Assembly: GCF_012070565.1 (NCBI RefSeq)
Contig: NZ_JAAQRO010000036.1
Coordinates: 62,001 to 126,000 of the forward strand
Length of the DNA stretch: 64,000 nucleotides
Source: Anaerosporobacter faecicola
GTDB lineage: Bacteria > Bacillota > Clostridia > Lachnospirales > Lachnospiraceae
Direction of reading: 5' to 3'
In this document: positions 38,227 to 46,218 of the stretch, piece by piece
How the letters are laid out: every line of letters begins with the position of its first letter
Numbering within the stretch: position 1 is the stretch's first letter
Notes under the pieces: model-generated
Databases searched by the model: none
Seen by the model: only the letters and a program-made list of their open reading frames with translations
What the model was told of the DNA's origin: nothing
Translations under genes and position numbers: made by a program

Positions 38227-38429
38227 ACGTTGATCCTTTCTTTTCACTTATTATCTTTGGTGGTCTATGTACATAGTATTACTATTTCTTTTATCTCTAT
38301 CACTCTCATTTTACCATACTATAGGTATTTATAAATCCGCAATATGTAAATATAATTCACTTTATAGCGCCTTGTATTTATTCTACTTGTTCATGTTTGG
38401 AAAACGTTTCGTACATCTAAAAAAGCAAA

Positions 38430-38504
38430 AATACCACCATGATTGGACTTAAATAAGCAAACTATTCATCTTTCACTTATTTTAAGTCCCACCATGGTGG
38501 TATT
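38430..38504 (-). terminator. Terminator after tRNA-Ser
   Basis: A long imperfect palindrome: AATACCACCAT with ATGGTGGTATT outside, and GGACTTAAATAAG with CTTATTTTAAGTCC inside. Read on the minus strand it ends in TTTTTGCTTTTTT, fitting termination of the holA/tRNA transcript. Confidence 0.75.
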
Positions 38505-38516
38505 GGTTTCTTATGA

Positions 38517-38602
38517 CGGAGACGGCGGGATTCGAACCCGCGTGCCCTTGCGGACTACTTGATTTCGAGTCAAGCTCGTTACGGCCTCTTCGATACGTCT
38601 CC
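38517..38602 (-). tRNA. tRNA-Ser (anticodon CGA)
   Basis: 86 bases. Acceptor stem GGAGACG / CGTCTCC with discriminator G; anticodon stem CTTGA / TCAAG enclosing CTCGAAA (anticodon CGA); a long variable arm as in class-II tRNAs; T arm GCGGGTTCGAATCCCGC. The 3' CCA is not encoded (TCA follows). It lies 24 bases after the holA stop on the same strand and in front of the terminator at 38430-38504. Confidence 0.95.
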
Positions 38603-38625
38603 ACTGGTACAAATTAGCATTTTTT

Positions 38626-39603
38626 CTATTTTGTACTATATTTTACAATTAATAATTCTACTCCAATTTTATCGATTAGTCTACCCGTTTTTACATTTTC
38701 CTCTATGTCTGCACAGGTGGTTAATGCCTCTTTTAGAACTGGTGTTGTGAAATTATTGGTTTGTGCCAAGTACTTATTAACAGCGAAGGGTGGCACACCC
38801 GCTTTCTGACTCATGGCAGATGTTGCAATACCAATTCGCTTCATTTCTTTGATCTGTAGCAATATATTAAAATGTCTCGTAATCAAGAACAGAATGGACA
38901 TTGGTTTTTCTTTTAAGGTAAGCAAGTCGTAATACAATGCCAATGCTTGCTGTTGCCGTTTATTGGCAATAAAATCAATCATCTGAAAGATTTTATTCTC
39001 TAACTGCGTGGTACAGATTGCATCCACGTCTGCCTCCGTAATTATATCCCGATCCATTGCATAGCATACTAATTTTTCTACTTCCGTCTGTAGATTCTCC
39101 ATATCAGAACCTGTTTTATTCAGAAAATAGACTAAGGTCTTTTCTGTGATTTTCTTATTGTCTTTGCGTAATAAAGATGCGACCCATATCTTTAGATTCG
39201 TCTCATCCATTCCATTCATTTCCGATATACGACCAACATCTTTCACTGCTTTGTACATTCTATTTCTTTTATCAACTTCGTCTTCAACAAAGATAAAATG
39301 CGTCGATTCCGGTATGTTCTTCATATAATCTGCAAGATCACTTGCATTTTTGAAAAAACCACTATTTTCGATTACAATTACACGATGATCCGCAAAAAAA
39401 GGTAGCGTATTGGCAATTCCTATCACTTCTGGCACATCGATTCCTTTTCCATCAAAATGAGAATAGTTCATAGAATCCCCTTCTCCAACCATCGCAACTT
39501 TTAATTTATTCTTATATAAGGTTTTCAGATATGCTTCTGTACCATAAAGCAAGTAAGCAGGCTTAAACTGATTTAGCTTGATATCTTCTTTTATAAATTT
39601 CAT
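38626..39603 (-). CDS. holA: DNA polymerase III delta subunit
   Basis: 325 aa, normal HolA length. Clamp-loader delta subunit that opens the sliding clamp. Motifs: PAYLLYGTEAYLKTLYKNKL at the N-terminus, a degenerate AAA+ core (FADHRVIVIENSGFFKN, STHFIFVEDEVDKRNRMYKAV), GSDMENLQTEVEKLVCYA and IFQMIDFIANKRQQQALALYYDLL. The C-terminal collar domain ends LIDKIGVELLIVKY. ATG behind AAAGGAG. In many Firmicutes holA follows comEC; here a comEC remnant lies upstream beyond the chemotaxis gene, which preserves that order. Confidence 0.95.
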   Translation of the reverse strand: MKFIKEDIKLNQFKPAYLLYGTEAYLKTLYKNKLKVAMVGEGDSMNYSHFDGKGIDVPEVIGIANTLPFFADHRVIVIENSGFFKNASDLADYMKNIPESTHFIFVEDEVDKRNRMYKAVKDVGRISEMNGMDETNLKIWVASLLRKDNKKITEKTLVYFLNKTGSDMENLQTEVEKLVCYAMDRDIITEADVDAICTTQLENKIFQMIDFIANKRQQQALALYYDLLTLKEKPMSILFLITRHFNILLQIKEMKRIGIATSAMSQKAGVPPFAVNKYLAQTNNFTTPVLKEALTTCADIEENVKTGRLIDKIGVELLIVKYSTK

Positions 39604-39717
39604 TCTGTAAACTCCTTTAATACTACAGACCTACCAAATTATTTATTAACTTCATTGACTACATAATTATTGCTGAATTTGTCTGTTTCTTATTGTAACA
39701 TAACTTTAGATAGATAT

Positions 39718-41715
39718 CTACTCTGTAATGCTCCCACTATTCACTTGAAAGGTATCCGATAAGGTTTGTAATTCTTCTGATATTTGAACCAGTTCCTTGC
39801 TGTTTTTATCCATTTGTGCTACAGCTTGTAGGCTTTCCTTGGTTGATTCATTTACTTGCTGTATTGCTGAGGAGATACTCTCTGCACTTGCTGTCTGTTC
39901 TTCTGAAACTGCTGCTAATGTCTGTGCATTATCCTCTACTTCTCCAATCCGATTAAGAATATTGTTAATTTCCGTATTTACCAAATTAACCGACTCATAT
40001 ATCAACCCATAACCATTCTGTGTTTCCTCAATATAAGCAGCGGATTGATCAATCTTATTCACATTTACTTTTGTCTGTTCCACTGTTGCTAAAATAATGG
40101 ATTTCACTTCGGTTATTAAACAAGCAATGTCACTTGCTGAATGTGCAGACTCTTCTGATAATTTTTTTATTTCCTCTGCTACAACTGCAAATCCACGTCC
40201 ATTCTCTCCTGCCCTTGCTGCTTCTATGGAAGCATTTAAGGATAATAGATTTGTCTGGTTCGCAATACTCTGTATTACTTGGATAATTGTATCAATCTTT
40301 TCCGTTGCTTCTTTCGCTTTCCCGACTGTGTTTGCTAGCTCGGCAATGGATTCTTTTACATTTTGAATATCCTCGAAAACTGTTTTCATCTGGGTTAAAC
40401 CATGCTCAGTGGAATCCTTTGACTGTATTAATTTATCTTTGGCAACTGTTCCTTCTTCTACAATTGCATTTACCATACTCGTAACATTTGCTGCCATATC
40501 CGCAACTGTGGCAGAAGCTTTCACAACTTCCTTCATGATATCAGACACTTCCGTTGCATTCTGTGTAACCTGTCCCATCTGCGTCTTAAGATTCACCGAA
40601 ACACTTTCATTCTCTTTCGACTGGTCCATAATCGTTATTACCGCTTCTTTCATCTTTTGAATGATTTCGCTAATCTGATCCATACAGAAATTAGCTGACA
40701 CGATCATTGTTCCAATCTCATTCTGGTATTTTGAACGATAGGTAATTCTTCCCGTCAAATCTCCTGCTGCAACTGCTTCAAATTGTCGACTTACACTGGT
40801 TACTGGTTTCAATAATTTATTCAATATATATGCCATTAAAAGACTTAACACAATCAATACAATTATTACTACAATAATAAAGATAACCCCAATTGAATAG
40901 CAGTTTGCCAAAATTTCGGATTCTGGAGTTAATAAAAGCAATGACCAATTCGTATTCGCAACTTGTGTACTTTGCGCTATATAGGTTTTATTCTTAATTT
41001 GATACTCTTCTTTTACTGTATCGGCACTAAGATCAGCTTGCGCACTATTACTGATTTCCGATAAATTCACACCCACAGAATCCACATCTTTACTTGCAAG
41101 AATCATTCCATTCTGTTCAACCAGATAAACCAAGCTACCATTAGAAATCATTACATTCTGTAAATCTTCTGTTATCTCTGATAAATACAAATCTGTCCCT
41201 AATACACTTCCATCTTCTAATCGCACAGATAAAGTTACACACATTGTTCCAGTAACGGTATCTACATAAGCTTCCGAACAAAGTACCCCATCTGTTTCCT
41301 GCGATTGCTGGTACCATGTTGTCTGACACACATTAAAATCTGCTGGAAGGCTTCCTGTATCAATTCCAGGATAGGTTAACTGTGAATCTGGGTAACCGAT
41401 GTAAAAACCAAAAGGCATTGCTGTATAGTGATCTTTTATAGAATCTAGATAACTTGCACGTTGTTCTCGATCTTGAATACCATGCAAAAAATCTTTACAA
41501 GTATTTACTATCATCTGATTTGTACCGATCCAGTTGTTCATCATCAGTTCTACTTCATCTGCTGTGATCTCTAATTTATGCATATCTGCCTGTTTCATTT
41601 TCTTTTCTGTTAATAGAAATGCTATAGAAAACGCTACGCTTAACATGATTGCCAATAAGACTACTATACATGATATTACCTGTCTACTAACTTTTTTCTG
41701 TTTTTTTACTTTCAA
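39718..41715 (-). CDS. Methyl-accepting chemotaxis protein
   Basis: 665 aa from a TTG start at 41715 behind GGGGGGA; an ATG at 41769 lacks a site. Topology: membrane helix near residues 12-35, extracellular dCache-like sensor (about 36-290, [39 protein letters not shown]), second membrane helix, HAMP ([25 protein letters not shown]) and a cytoplasmic signalling tip with [43 protein letters not shown]-type dCache pockets often sense amino acids or organic acids, but the ligand is unknown. It sits between holA and the comEC remnant. Confidence 0.94.
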   Translation of the reverse strand: MKVKKQKKVSRQVISCIVVLLAIMLSVAFSIAFLLTEKKMKQADMHKLEITADEVELMMNNWIGTNQMIVNTCKDFLHGIQDREQRASYLDSIKDHYTAMPFGFYIGYPDSQLTYPGIDTGSLPADFNVCQTTWYQQSQETDGVLCSEAYVDTVTGTMCVTLSVRLEDGSVLGTDLYLSEITEDLQNVMISNGSLVYLVEQNGMILASKDVDSVGVNLSEISNSAQADLSADTVKEEYQIKNKTYIAQSTQVANTNWSLLLLTPESEILANCYSIGVIFIIVVIIVLIVLSLLMAYILNKLLKPVTSVSRQFEAVAAGDLTGRITYRSKYQNEIGTMIVSANFCMDQISEIIQKMKEAVITIMDQSKENESVSVNLKTQMGQVTQNATEVSDIMKEVVKASATVADMAANVTSMVNAIVEEGTVAKDKLIQSKDSTEHGLTQMKTVFEDIQNVKESIAELANTVGKAKEATEKIDTIIQVIQSIANQTNLLSLNASIEAARAGENGRGFAVVAEEIKKLSEESAHSASDIACLITEVKSIILATVEQTKVNVNKIDQSAAYIEETQNGYGLIYESVNLVNTEINNILNRIGEVEDNAQTLAAVSEEQTASAESISSAIQQVNESTKESLQAVAQMDKNSKELVQISEELQTLSDTFQVNSGSITE

Positions 41716-41966
41716 TGTACTTCCCCCCGTTGTTGTTTCTGTTCGTACTATATCGCAGCCATCTGTCATTGTATGGTAATTATTTACCTTTTACCCTCAT
41801 TTTATAATACTTTATTGTCATTATAAAACATGCTCTTGAAAATTACCACAATTTTCCCTTATCAAACTGTATTAAGGTATACCATTTTTTCATACTACAT
41901 ATTCCTATTACTATTTTCATCTATACTTTATACACGAAAGTGATAGGATAGCTCCCTACTCTATGC

Positions 41967-42108
41967 TCATTCCCATATCCTTATTCCATCGGTCTTTAGC
42001 TCGATCGCTCCCTCCTCTTTTGTAATCCCTATCTTCATTTGGTACTGCTTTAGTCGTTCCAGTGTTTCAAGATGTGGATGTCCATATCGATTCGTTGGGA
42101 CAAAGAAA
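41967..42108 (-). pseudogene. comEC: 3' remnant of comEC, interrupted by integrated DNA
   Basis: A minus-strand frame closed by TGA at 41967-41969 encodes TNRYGHPHLETLERL followed by KQYQMKIGITKEEGAIELKTDG and IRIWE. This matches the end of the ComEC metallo-beta-lactamase-like domain, which typically has NRYGHPHPEVLERL and a final TDESGAIEVRTDG block. Upstream the frame loses similarity around 42105 and meets a stop at 42119-42121. ComEC is the DNA-uptake channel and its gene commonly precedes holA. The rest of the gene presumably lies beyond the far end of the prophage, outside the window. Confidence 0.7.
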
Positions 42109-42138
42109 ATGATACAATCTTAACGATTGTACCATTTG

Positions 42139-42172
42139 GGGTGTTCAAAGGGGTGTTCATTTGAACACCCCT
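42139..42172. repeat. Direct plus inverted repeat at the element edge
   Basis: GGGGTGTTCA occurs twice in tandem (42139-42148 and 42150-42159), and the second copy is followed at once by its inverse TGAACACCCC, giving an 11-bp perfect stem (42149-42159 with 42162-42172) and a two-base loop. There is no T tract on the minus side, so it is not an ordinary terminator. It lies about 35 bases inside the comEC junction and could be a recombinase or excisionase binding site. Confidence 0.5.
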
Positions 42173-42239
42173 ACTAAATGCATTATTTCTTGTTAAATTC
42201 AGTATCCTTAACAAAGGTCCAAACTGAAAGTTTCAAGCG

Positions 42240-43070
42240 TTATAGACTTCCCACAAATATCTCTGCATCAATCGTCAAAGTTTTTAGCTTTTTGAAATCA
42301 ATCTCAGTTTTATCTACATGGAAGAGCAGTGGGGTCATGTCTGCAAAAATTTTAATATCCTCTAACGGCATTTCATATGATTCTGAAACTCTTTTTTGGT
42401 AAATAACAGAATACTGCTTCTTGAATAAGTTAATCACATTCTCATTGGAATACTCTTGATTTTTCAAATGTTCTTTTGCAATGTTTCTGAACTCCATCAG
42501 ATGTTTATTCCCAGGAATAACCTTTACAATATAGCCGCTATCCGTCAGAACTCTATTGAACTCCAAATAATTAGCTGGTGTAAATATGTCCAGTATACAG
42601 TCTACTGAGTGGTCTCTAATTGGCATATTTTCCAAATCACCCACAAACCACTTTATAGACTTACTACCGTCTCTTTTTGAAGCAAGGGAAATGGCATCTT
42701 TTGAAATATCAAAAGCAACTATATCTGCTTGAAATAGTTCTTTGATTTTTCTAGAATAATATCCTTCACCACATCCGACATCAAGAATAGTTGTTATGTT
42801 TTCAAGCTTGCTCAATATATGTGTTATCTCCGTAAGAATATGTGAATAGTATCCCTTTTCTAAAATATCCATTCTGCTTTCAAAAGAAGTTCTGCTATAA
42901 TGCTTAGATTGCTTTTGATTTAATGCAAAATTCACATATCCTAATTTAGAAATATCGAAACAATGCTTATTACTACACAGCAAACTATTGCCTACCATCT
43001 TTAACTTTCGTTTACATATTGGACAACGAAAAAGCTTTTCGCTGTCATTAAATCTAATAATTTTATTCAT
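42240..43070 (-). CDS. RlmA-type 23S rRNA (guanine-N1) methyltransferase
   Basis: 276 aa from the ATG at 43070, which follows GGAGGA; longer frames lack a site. A zinc finger opens the protein (C16-C19, C32, H36 in FRCPICKRKL..LCSNKHCFD), as in RlmA(I)/RlmA(II)/TlrB, followed by the conserved ISKLGYVNFAL and the SAM-binding motif ILDVGCGEGYYS (about 95-106). Family members methylate G745 or G748 in the peptide exit tunnel; the G748 enzyme gives resistance to mycinosylated macrolides. Here the gene lies in a resistance island behind an MTAYMRLR leader and alternative hairpins, strongly suggesting macrolide-inducible resistance. Which guanine is modified is not known. Confidence 0.87.
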   Translation of the reverse strand: MNKIIRFNDSEKLFRCPICKRKLKMVGNSLLCSNKHCFDISKLGYVNFALNQKQSKHYSRTSFESRMDILEKGYYSHILTEITHILSKLENITTILDVGCGEGYYSRKIKELFQADIVAFDISKDAISLASKRDGSKSIKWFVGDLENMPIRDHSVDCILDIFTPANYLEFNRVLTDSGYIVKVIPGNKHLMEFRNIAKEHLKNQEYSNENVINLFKKQYSVIYQKRVSESYEMPLEDIKIFADMTPLLFHVDKTEIDFKKLKTLTIDAEIFVGSL

Positions 43071-43082
43071 GACATCCTCCAT

Positions 43083-43145
43083 TATTACATTCTTGCCCGA
43101 AAGCGAGTTATGTAATACGGATGTACCGCAACACAACTCGCGGTA
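43083..43145 (-). promoter_or_regulatory. Translational attenuator of the RlmA-type gene
   Basis: Between the leader ORF and the methyltransferase start lie mutually exclusive pairings, read on the minus strand. Segment 1 (GCGAGTTGTGT, 43141-43131) pairs with segment 2 (ACATAACTCGC, 43113-43103). Segment 2 with its flank (TATTACAT, 43117-43110) can instead pair with segment 3 (ATGTAATA, 43090-43083). Segment 3 also contributes TAATAAT, which can pair with ATTATTA just inside the coding region, placing GGAGGA and ATG in the loop. A ribosome stalled on the leader would hide segment 1, favour 2:3 and free the ribosome site, as in erm attenuators. No U-run, so translational control is favoured. 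Confidence 0.65.
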
Positions 43146-43172
43146 TTATCTTAATCTCATATATGCTGTCAT
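43146..43172 (-). CDS. Leader peptide MTAYMRLR
   Basis: An 8-codon ORF, ATG at 43172 and TAA at 43146-43148, with a perfect GGAGG 7 bases upstream. The sequence MTAYMRLR differs in one residue from the Mef leader MTASMRLR encoded 3 kb away and shares MT-x-x-MRLR with the ErmD leader (MTHSMRLR). The Arg-Leu-Arg (+x+) triplet is the known erythromycin/ketolide stalling motif. It thus marks the downstream methyltransferase as macrolide-inducible. Confidence 0.8.
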   Translation of the reverse strand: MTAYMRLR

Positions 43173-43238
43173 CTTATCACCTCCTCAAATTCAAGTTTTT
43201 CTAATTCTATTATATCATACGAAATTTAATTTTTCACT

Positions 43239-43868
43239 CTATATGTTCATGATTGGCTGTCTTTTCATACCATCAAGGATTTGTTTAACAGCCGATTCAT
43301 AATCAGATTTTATTTTCTGAATCTCACTATATTCCAATGAAATGCTATACTTTGCATCTTCTGGCACATCAAAGTGTTCACTACTTTCAATCTTACCATC
43401 CGGGAAACTAAGTGTACCTATCGTAAGGCTTTTAAGTTCAAAAGTACGCTCTTCGTATTCACAAGCCAGCATATAAACTGTGCATCTAATAATCTTCTCT
43501 ACTAATTCATCAGGAAAATATTGCAGAAAGGCAGCAATCAACAAATTCCCTTCAAAAACAATTCCATGACATTCTACATTACAGTCATTTAACTTTTTAG
43601 TCTTTGTCTGAAGACGCAATTTGATTATAAATGGAAGATTAAATTCCTCCCTATACTTATCAATCATTTTACTAACCTTCTTACGGAAGGCTTCCTTTGC
43701 CCTCTTCTGCTTATCATATTCCGTGGTACCAAGACCCATTATATGCTTAATAATCTCCTTATCATCACAGTTCTTTGGTGCCACTATTTCCAAGAGACCA
43801 TTCTCATTCTGTGATGAACTCACTTCTTGACAATCTTCTTTTGTTACACGAAAGAATAAGTTATCCAT
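43239..43868 (-). CDS. Hypothetical protein of the resistance island
   Basis: 209 aa, soluble, no signal peptide, slightly acidic, rich in Lys and Glu. Features visible: an N-terminal FRVTKEDC opening, a basic central helix (YDKQKRAKEAFRKKVSKMIDKYREEF), a middle part with GIVFEGNLLIAAFLQYFPDELVEKIIRCTVYML and a C-terminal charged helix ending in KRQPIMNI. I recognise no domain. It lies between two small hypothetical genes and the RlmA leader in DNA more AT-rich than the prophage. Probably cargo of the mobile element. Confidence 0.6.
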   Translation of the reverse strand: MDNLFFRVTKEDCQEVSSSQNENGLLEIVAPKNCDDKEIIKHIMGLGTTEYDKQKRAKEAFRKKVSKMIDKYREEFNLPFIIKLRLQTKTKKLNDCNVECHGIVFEGNLLIAAFLQYFPDELVEKIIRCTVYMLACEYEERTFELKSLTIGTLSFPDGKIESSEHFDVPEDAKYSISLEYSEIQKIKSDYESAVKQILDGMKRQPIMNI

Positions 43869-43915
43869 AAAAACAACCCCATTTCTACCTAATAAATTAT
43901 ATTATACCATATTCA

Positions 43916-44119
43916 TCATTTCCCGGATACAAGATATTCATGATATGCCTCTTCAAATTCGGCTGCAGTCATATTGTCTAACGCTTGTTGACACTCATAT
44001 AACACTTCCGCTTTTTTATGAACACCACATCCAGATTCTCGTAAAGCTACTGTAACAACACCCATCACGATTCGATTGAAACTTCCGGTATCAAAAATTG
44101 CATTAATATCTTTTCCCAT
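43916..44119 (-). CDS. Small hypothetical protein
   Basis: 67 aa from the ATG at 44119 behind AAGGAGA; a longer frame to 44149 has no site. It opens MGKDINAIFDTGSFNRIVMGV and has a helical acidic end (ECQQALDNMTAAEFEEAYHEYLVSG). Two Cys residues; no membrane segment. Starts 11 bases after the 88-aa gene, probably cotranscribed. Family not recognised; small proteins of this kind are common in integrative elements. Confidence 0.6.
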   Translation of the reverse strand: MGKDINAIFDTGSFNRIVMGVVTVALRESGCGVHKKAEVLYECQQALDNMTAAEFEEAYHEYLVSGK

Positions 44120-44129
44120 ACTTTTCTCC

Positions 44130-44396
44130 TTAAATAAAAATCCTATCATCTAAAATATTCATTACAAAGTTTTTCTCTTCAATCGACCATGATTCATAGG
44201 TTTCTTCAATTATCTGACTTTCTTCCCATCTAATTTCATGAACCAACCCTTTATGCATATAATAATAGCTACCATATCTTTTTCCGAAGAGTGTGATGTC
44301 ATTCTCGGATTCCAGTTGTTTCAAATATTCATTTACGAAATCATCGTACTTTTCCTTTCCTATATTATCTGCAATTATCTTCATTTCCTTAGCCAT
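44130..44396 (-). CDS. Small hypothetical protein
   Basis: 88 aa with a good GGGGGAG site 9 bases before ATG 44396. Acidic, aromatic-rich: KYDDFVNEYLKQLESENDITLFGKRYGSYYYMHKG then EIRWEESQIIEETYESWSIEEKNFVMNILDD. No membrane segment or metal motif. First of three short unknown genes between the msr(D) stump and the RlmA leader. I do not recognise a family. Confidence 0.6.
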   Translation of the reverse strand: MAKEMKIIADNIGKEKYDDFVNEYLKQLESENDITLFGKRYGSYYYMHKGLVHEIRWEESQIIEETYESWSIEEKNFVMNILDDRIFI

Positions 44397-44469
44397 CTTA
44401 ACACTCCCCCTTCTGTGCTAATAATTTTTTATCATTCTAACACCTAAAATATATTATGTAAACCAAAAT

Positions 44470-44498
44470 AAGCCGACTGGATCCACTCCTGCCGGCTT
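44470..44498 (-). terminator. Terminator downstream of the msr(D) stump
   Basis: AAGCCG and CGGCTT pair around a GC-rich 17-base loop that can itself pair partly (GGCAGGAGTGGATCCAGTC). TTATTTTGG follows on the minus strand. It would end the mef transcript after the msr(D) remnant. Confidence 0.55.
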
Positions 44499-44511
44499 AT
44501 AAAACTTGTCA

Positions 44512-44658
44512 CTATTTAATTAATAAAACTGAAAGTTTTCTACGCATCGCTTTTCTATTTTGGGTGGAATTTGTTAACGAAACTAATTCATCTATATCTA
44601 AACAAGTGCGTCCTTTAAATTCCACACGAATGTCTTTTGCTTTTAATATCAATTCCAT
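44512..44658 (-). pseudogene. msrD: 5' stump of msr(D) (ABC-F ribosomal protection)
   Basis: The ATG at 44658 follows CAGGAGGAAAATGTT and encodes MELILKAKDIRVEFKGR then CLDIDEL, matching the first about 26 residues of Msr(D). The frame then diverges into a non-homologous tail (VSLTNSTQNRKAMRRKLSVLLIK) and stops after 48 codons, whereas intact Msr(D) has about 487 residues and two ATPase domains. None of the Walker motifs is present, so it cannot work. The intergenic DNA between it and mef also matches the usual mef-msr(D) spacer. The deletion removed the protection half of the classic efflux/protection pair. Confidence 0.85.
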
Positions 44659-44771
44659 AACATTTTCCTCCTGTCTATAATCGCATGTTTTCATTTGCTT
44701 GTACGCAGGGAAAACCCTGCGATTTTAGCAGGAAAAATTACATGAAAATTAAATACATAAAAATGGCCCTC

Positions 44772-45998
44772 CTATGAATTTTGTTTTAAATCTAATTTTC
44801 TAATCTCAGTTATCATTGGGCAAACTATTGCAATGCAAATAATTAAAATACCTGATAGTAAAAACCAATGATTTACACCGATTCTATCAGCAAAGAATCC
44901 AGAAAGAATTAACCCAATTGGCATAGCAAGAGACATGATACTTCCAGTTAAAGAAAATACACGTCCTAAATATTCAGGCTTAATTTTCTCCTGAAAAAGA
45001 GCTGTTTGCACACCGCTGTAAAACGGAACCGAAAGCCCCATTATTGCACAGCAGACTACAAATATGAAAAATCCACTTTGGGGAAGTAATCCTGAAATGG
45101 TTAAGCTTATCCCCATCATAAAAATGGATGCCGTTATTAATAAGATTCGCTTTTGGTAATTCCCAAATAACCCTAATAATAGACCCCCTATCAACATACC
45201 AGAGGCATAAGCAATCTCCGTAATAGAACTATGCATCGGTGTACCATTAAAATATTCCATAGTGATTAAAGGATATAATGCATTTATGGGCATATAAACA
45301 AACATATATAATGTTCCAACGAGTAATAAAGCGAATAATCCTTTATTTTGCCGTAGTACAGCCATTCCTTCTTTCATTTCTCGTATGAAATTTGGTTTCA
45401 AACTTTGCACTTGATCACCCAGCTTAGGAATACGTACAATTGCTACCGTAATAGATGCAATCACAGCACCCAATACATCGATGGCAATAATAGCATTTAG
45501 TTCCCAAACGGAGTATAAGAGTGCTGCAACCGCCGGACTAACAATATAGCTTATAGACTGCAAAGACTGACTATAGCCTGCACATTTCGTAAGCTGTTCT
45601 TCTGGTACTAAAAGTGGCGTAACCGCATTGAGAGCCGGGGTGTGAAAAGCTGTTCCAATGCTACGGATAAACAATACTACCATAACCATCCAGATAGGTA
45701 GCTCCATATACAATGCAACAATAGCAAGCACTGCCCCAGCTGCTGCGATAATTAAATCAGCACCAATCATTATCTTCTTCCTATCATGACGATCCACTAA
45801 TACACCAATAGCTGGTCCAAAGACCGCATAGGGTAAAAAACCTACTAGTGAAGCCATAGACAAGACCATCGCAGATCCTGTTTTCTCTGTAAGGTAAAAA
45901 ATGATCGCCATTTGCAGGATGGCACTAGTGATTAATGATACTGCCTGCCCTGCCCATATTGTATAAAACTTAAGTTTCCAATTGTTGTATTTTTCCAT
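44772..45998 (-). CDS. mefA: Macrolide efflux MFS transporter, Mef(A)/Mef(E) class
   Basis: 408 aa, twelve membrane helices. The product matches my memory of Mef(A/E) almost residue for residue over long stretches (MEKYNNWKLKFYTIWAGQAV, GVLVDRHDRKKIMIGADLII, LVPEEQLTKCAGYSQSLQSI, QEKIKPEYLGRVFSLTGSIM), with scattered differences (for example KPNFIREMKEG, ITMEYFNGTPMH). It pumps 14- and 15-membered macrolides out by proton antiport. It keeps the native leader MTASMRLR, attenuator and promoter, but its usual partner msr(D) is a stump. The allele number cannot be assigned by eye. Confidence 0.95.
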   Translation of the reverse strand: MEKYNNWKLKFYTIWAGQAVSLITSAILQMAIIFYLTEKTGSAMVLSMASLVGFLPYAVFGPAIGVLVDRHDRKKIMIGADLIIAAAGAVLAIVALYMELPIWMVMVVLFIRSIGTAFHTPALNAVTPLLVPEEQLTKCAGYSQSLQSISYIVSPAVAALLYSVWELNAIIAIDVLGAVIASITVAIVRIPKLGDQVQSLKPNFIREMKEGMAVLRQNKGLFALLLVGTLYMFVYMPINALYPLITMEYFNGTPMHSSITEIAYASGMLIGGLLLGLFGNYQKRILLITASIFMMGISLTISGLLPQSGFFIFVVCCAIMGLSVPFYSGVQTALFQEKIKPEYLGRVFSLTGSIMSLAMPIGLILSGFFADRIGVNHWFLLSGILIICIAIVCPMITEIRKLDLKQNS

Positions 45999-46041
45999 TT
46001 ATATTATCTCCTGCATATTATTTTGCTTGAATTTCTAACAA

Positions 46042-46079
46042 CAAAAAAGCCTATCATCGGGGATAGATTCTGCTTTTTT
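46042..46079 (-). promoter_or_regulatory. Transcription attenuator before mef
   Basis: On the minus strand a stem of AAAAAAGC / GCTTTTTT with inner CTATC / GATAG pairs ends in a T run, giving a rho-independent terminator between the MTASMRLR leader and mef. Such an attenuator is known for mef/mel operons: a macrolide-stalled ribosome on the leader prevents this hairpin and lets transcription continue. Confidence 0.8.
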
Positions 46080-46089
46080 TATTGCCAGC

Positions 46090-46116
46090 TTATCTTAAAC
46101 GCATTGAGGCTGTCAT
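46090..46116 (-). CDS. Mef leader peptide MTASMRLR
   Basis: Eight codons from ATG 46116 to TAA 46090-46092 with AGGAGG 10 bases upstream. The sequence is the leader described for mef(E)/mel attenuation and contains the Arg-Leu-Arg macrolide-arrest motif. It is followed by the terminator at 46042-46079. Confidence 0.9.
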   Translation of the reverse strand: MTASMRLR

Positions 46117-46156
46117 AGTTTCGGTTCCTCCTAAACTCTTATTTGTATCAGCATAT

Positions 46157-46185
46157 ATTTTAACACAATAAGTTGTTTTAAGCAA
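46157..46185 (-). promoter_or_regulatory. Sigma-A promoter of mef
   Basis: TTGCTT (46180-46185) and TAAAAT (46157-46162) on the minus strand, 17 bases apart, about 40 bases before the leader start codon. Confidence 0.6.
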
Positions 46186-46218
46186 CGTTTAAAATTGAAA
46201 AAAGCCACGGACAGCGAT

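Noticed and set aside
38395-38410. CcpA cre-like sequence GGAAAACGTTTCG upstream of GH125
   Set aside because: Only the core resembles cre, it has an extra base against the consensus, and it lies about 170 bases from the gene behind the tRNA terminator.
44659-44694. Longer start for the msr(D) stump (60 aa)
   Set aside because: The added codons lie upstream of the CAGGAGG site that serves the known Msr(D) start MELILKAK.
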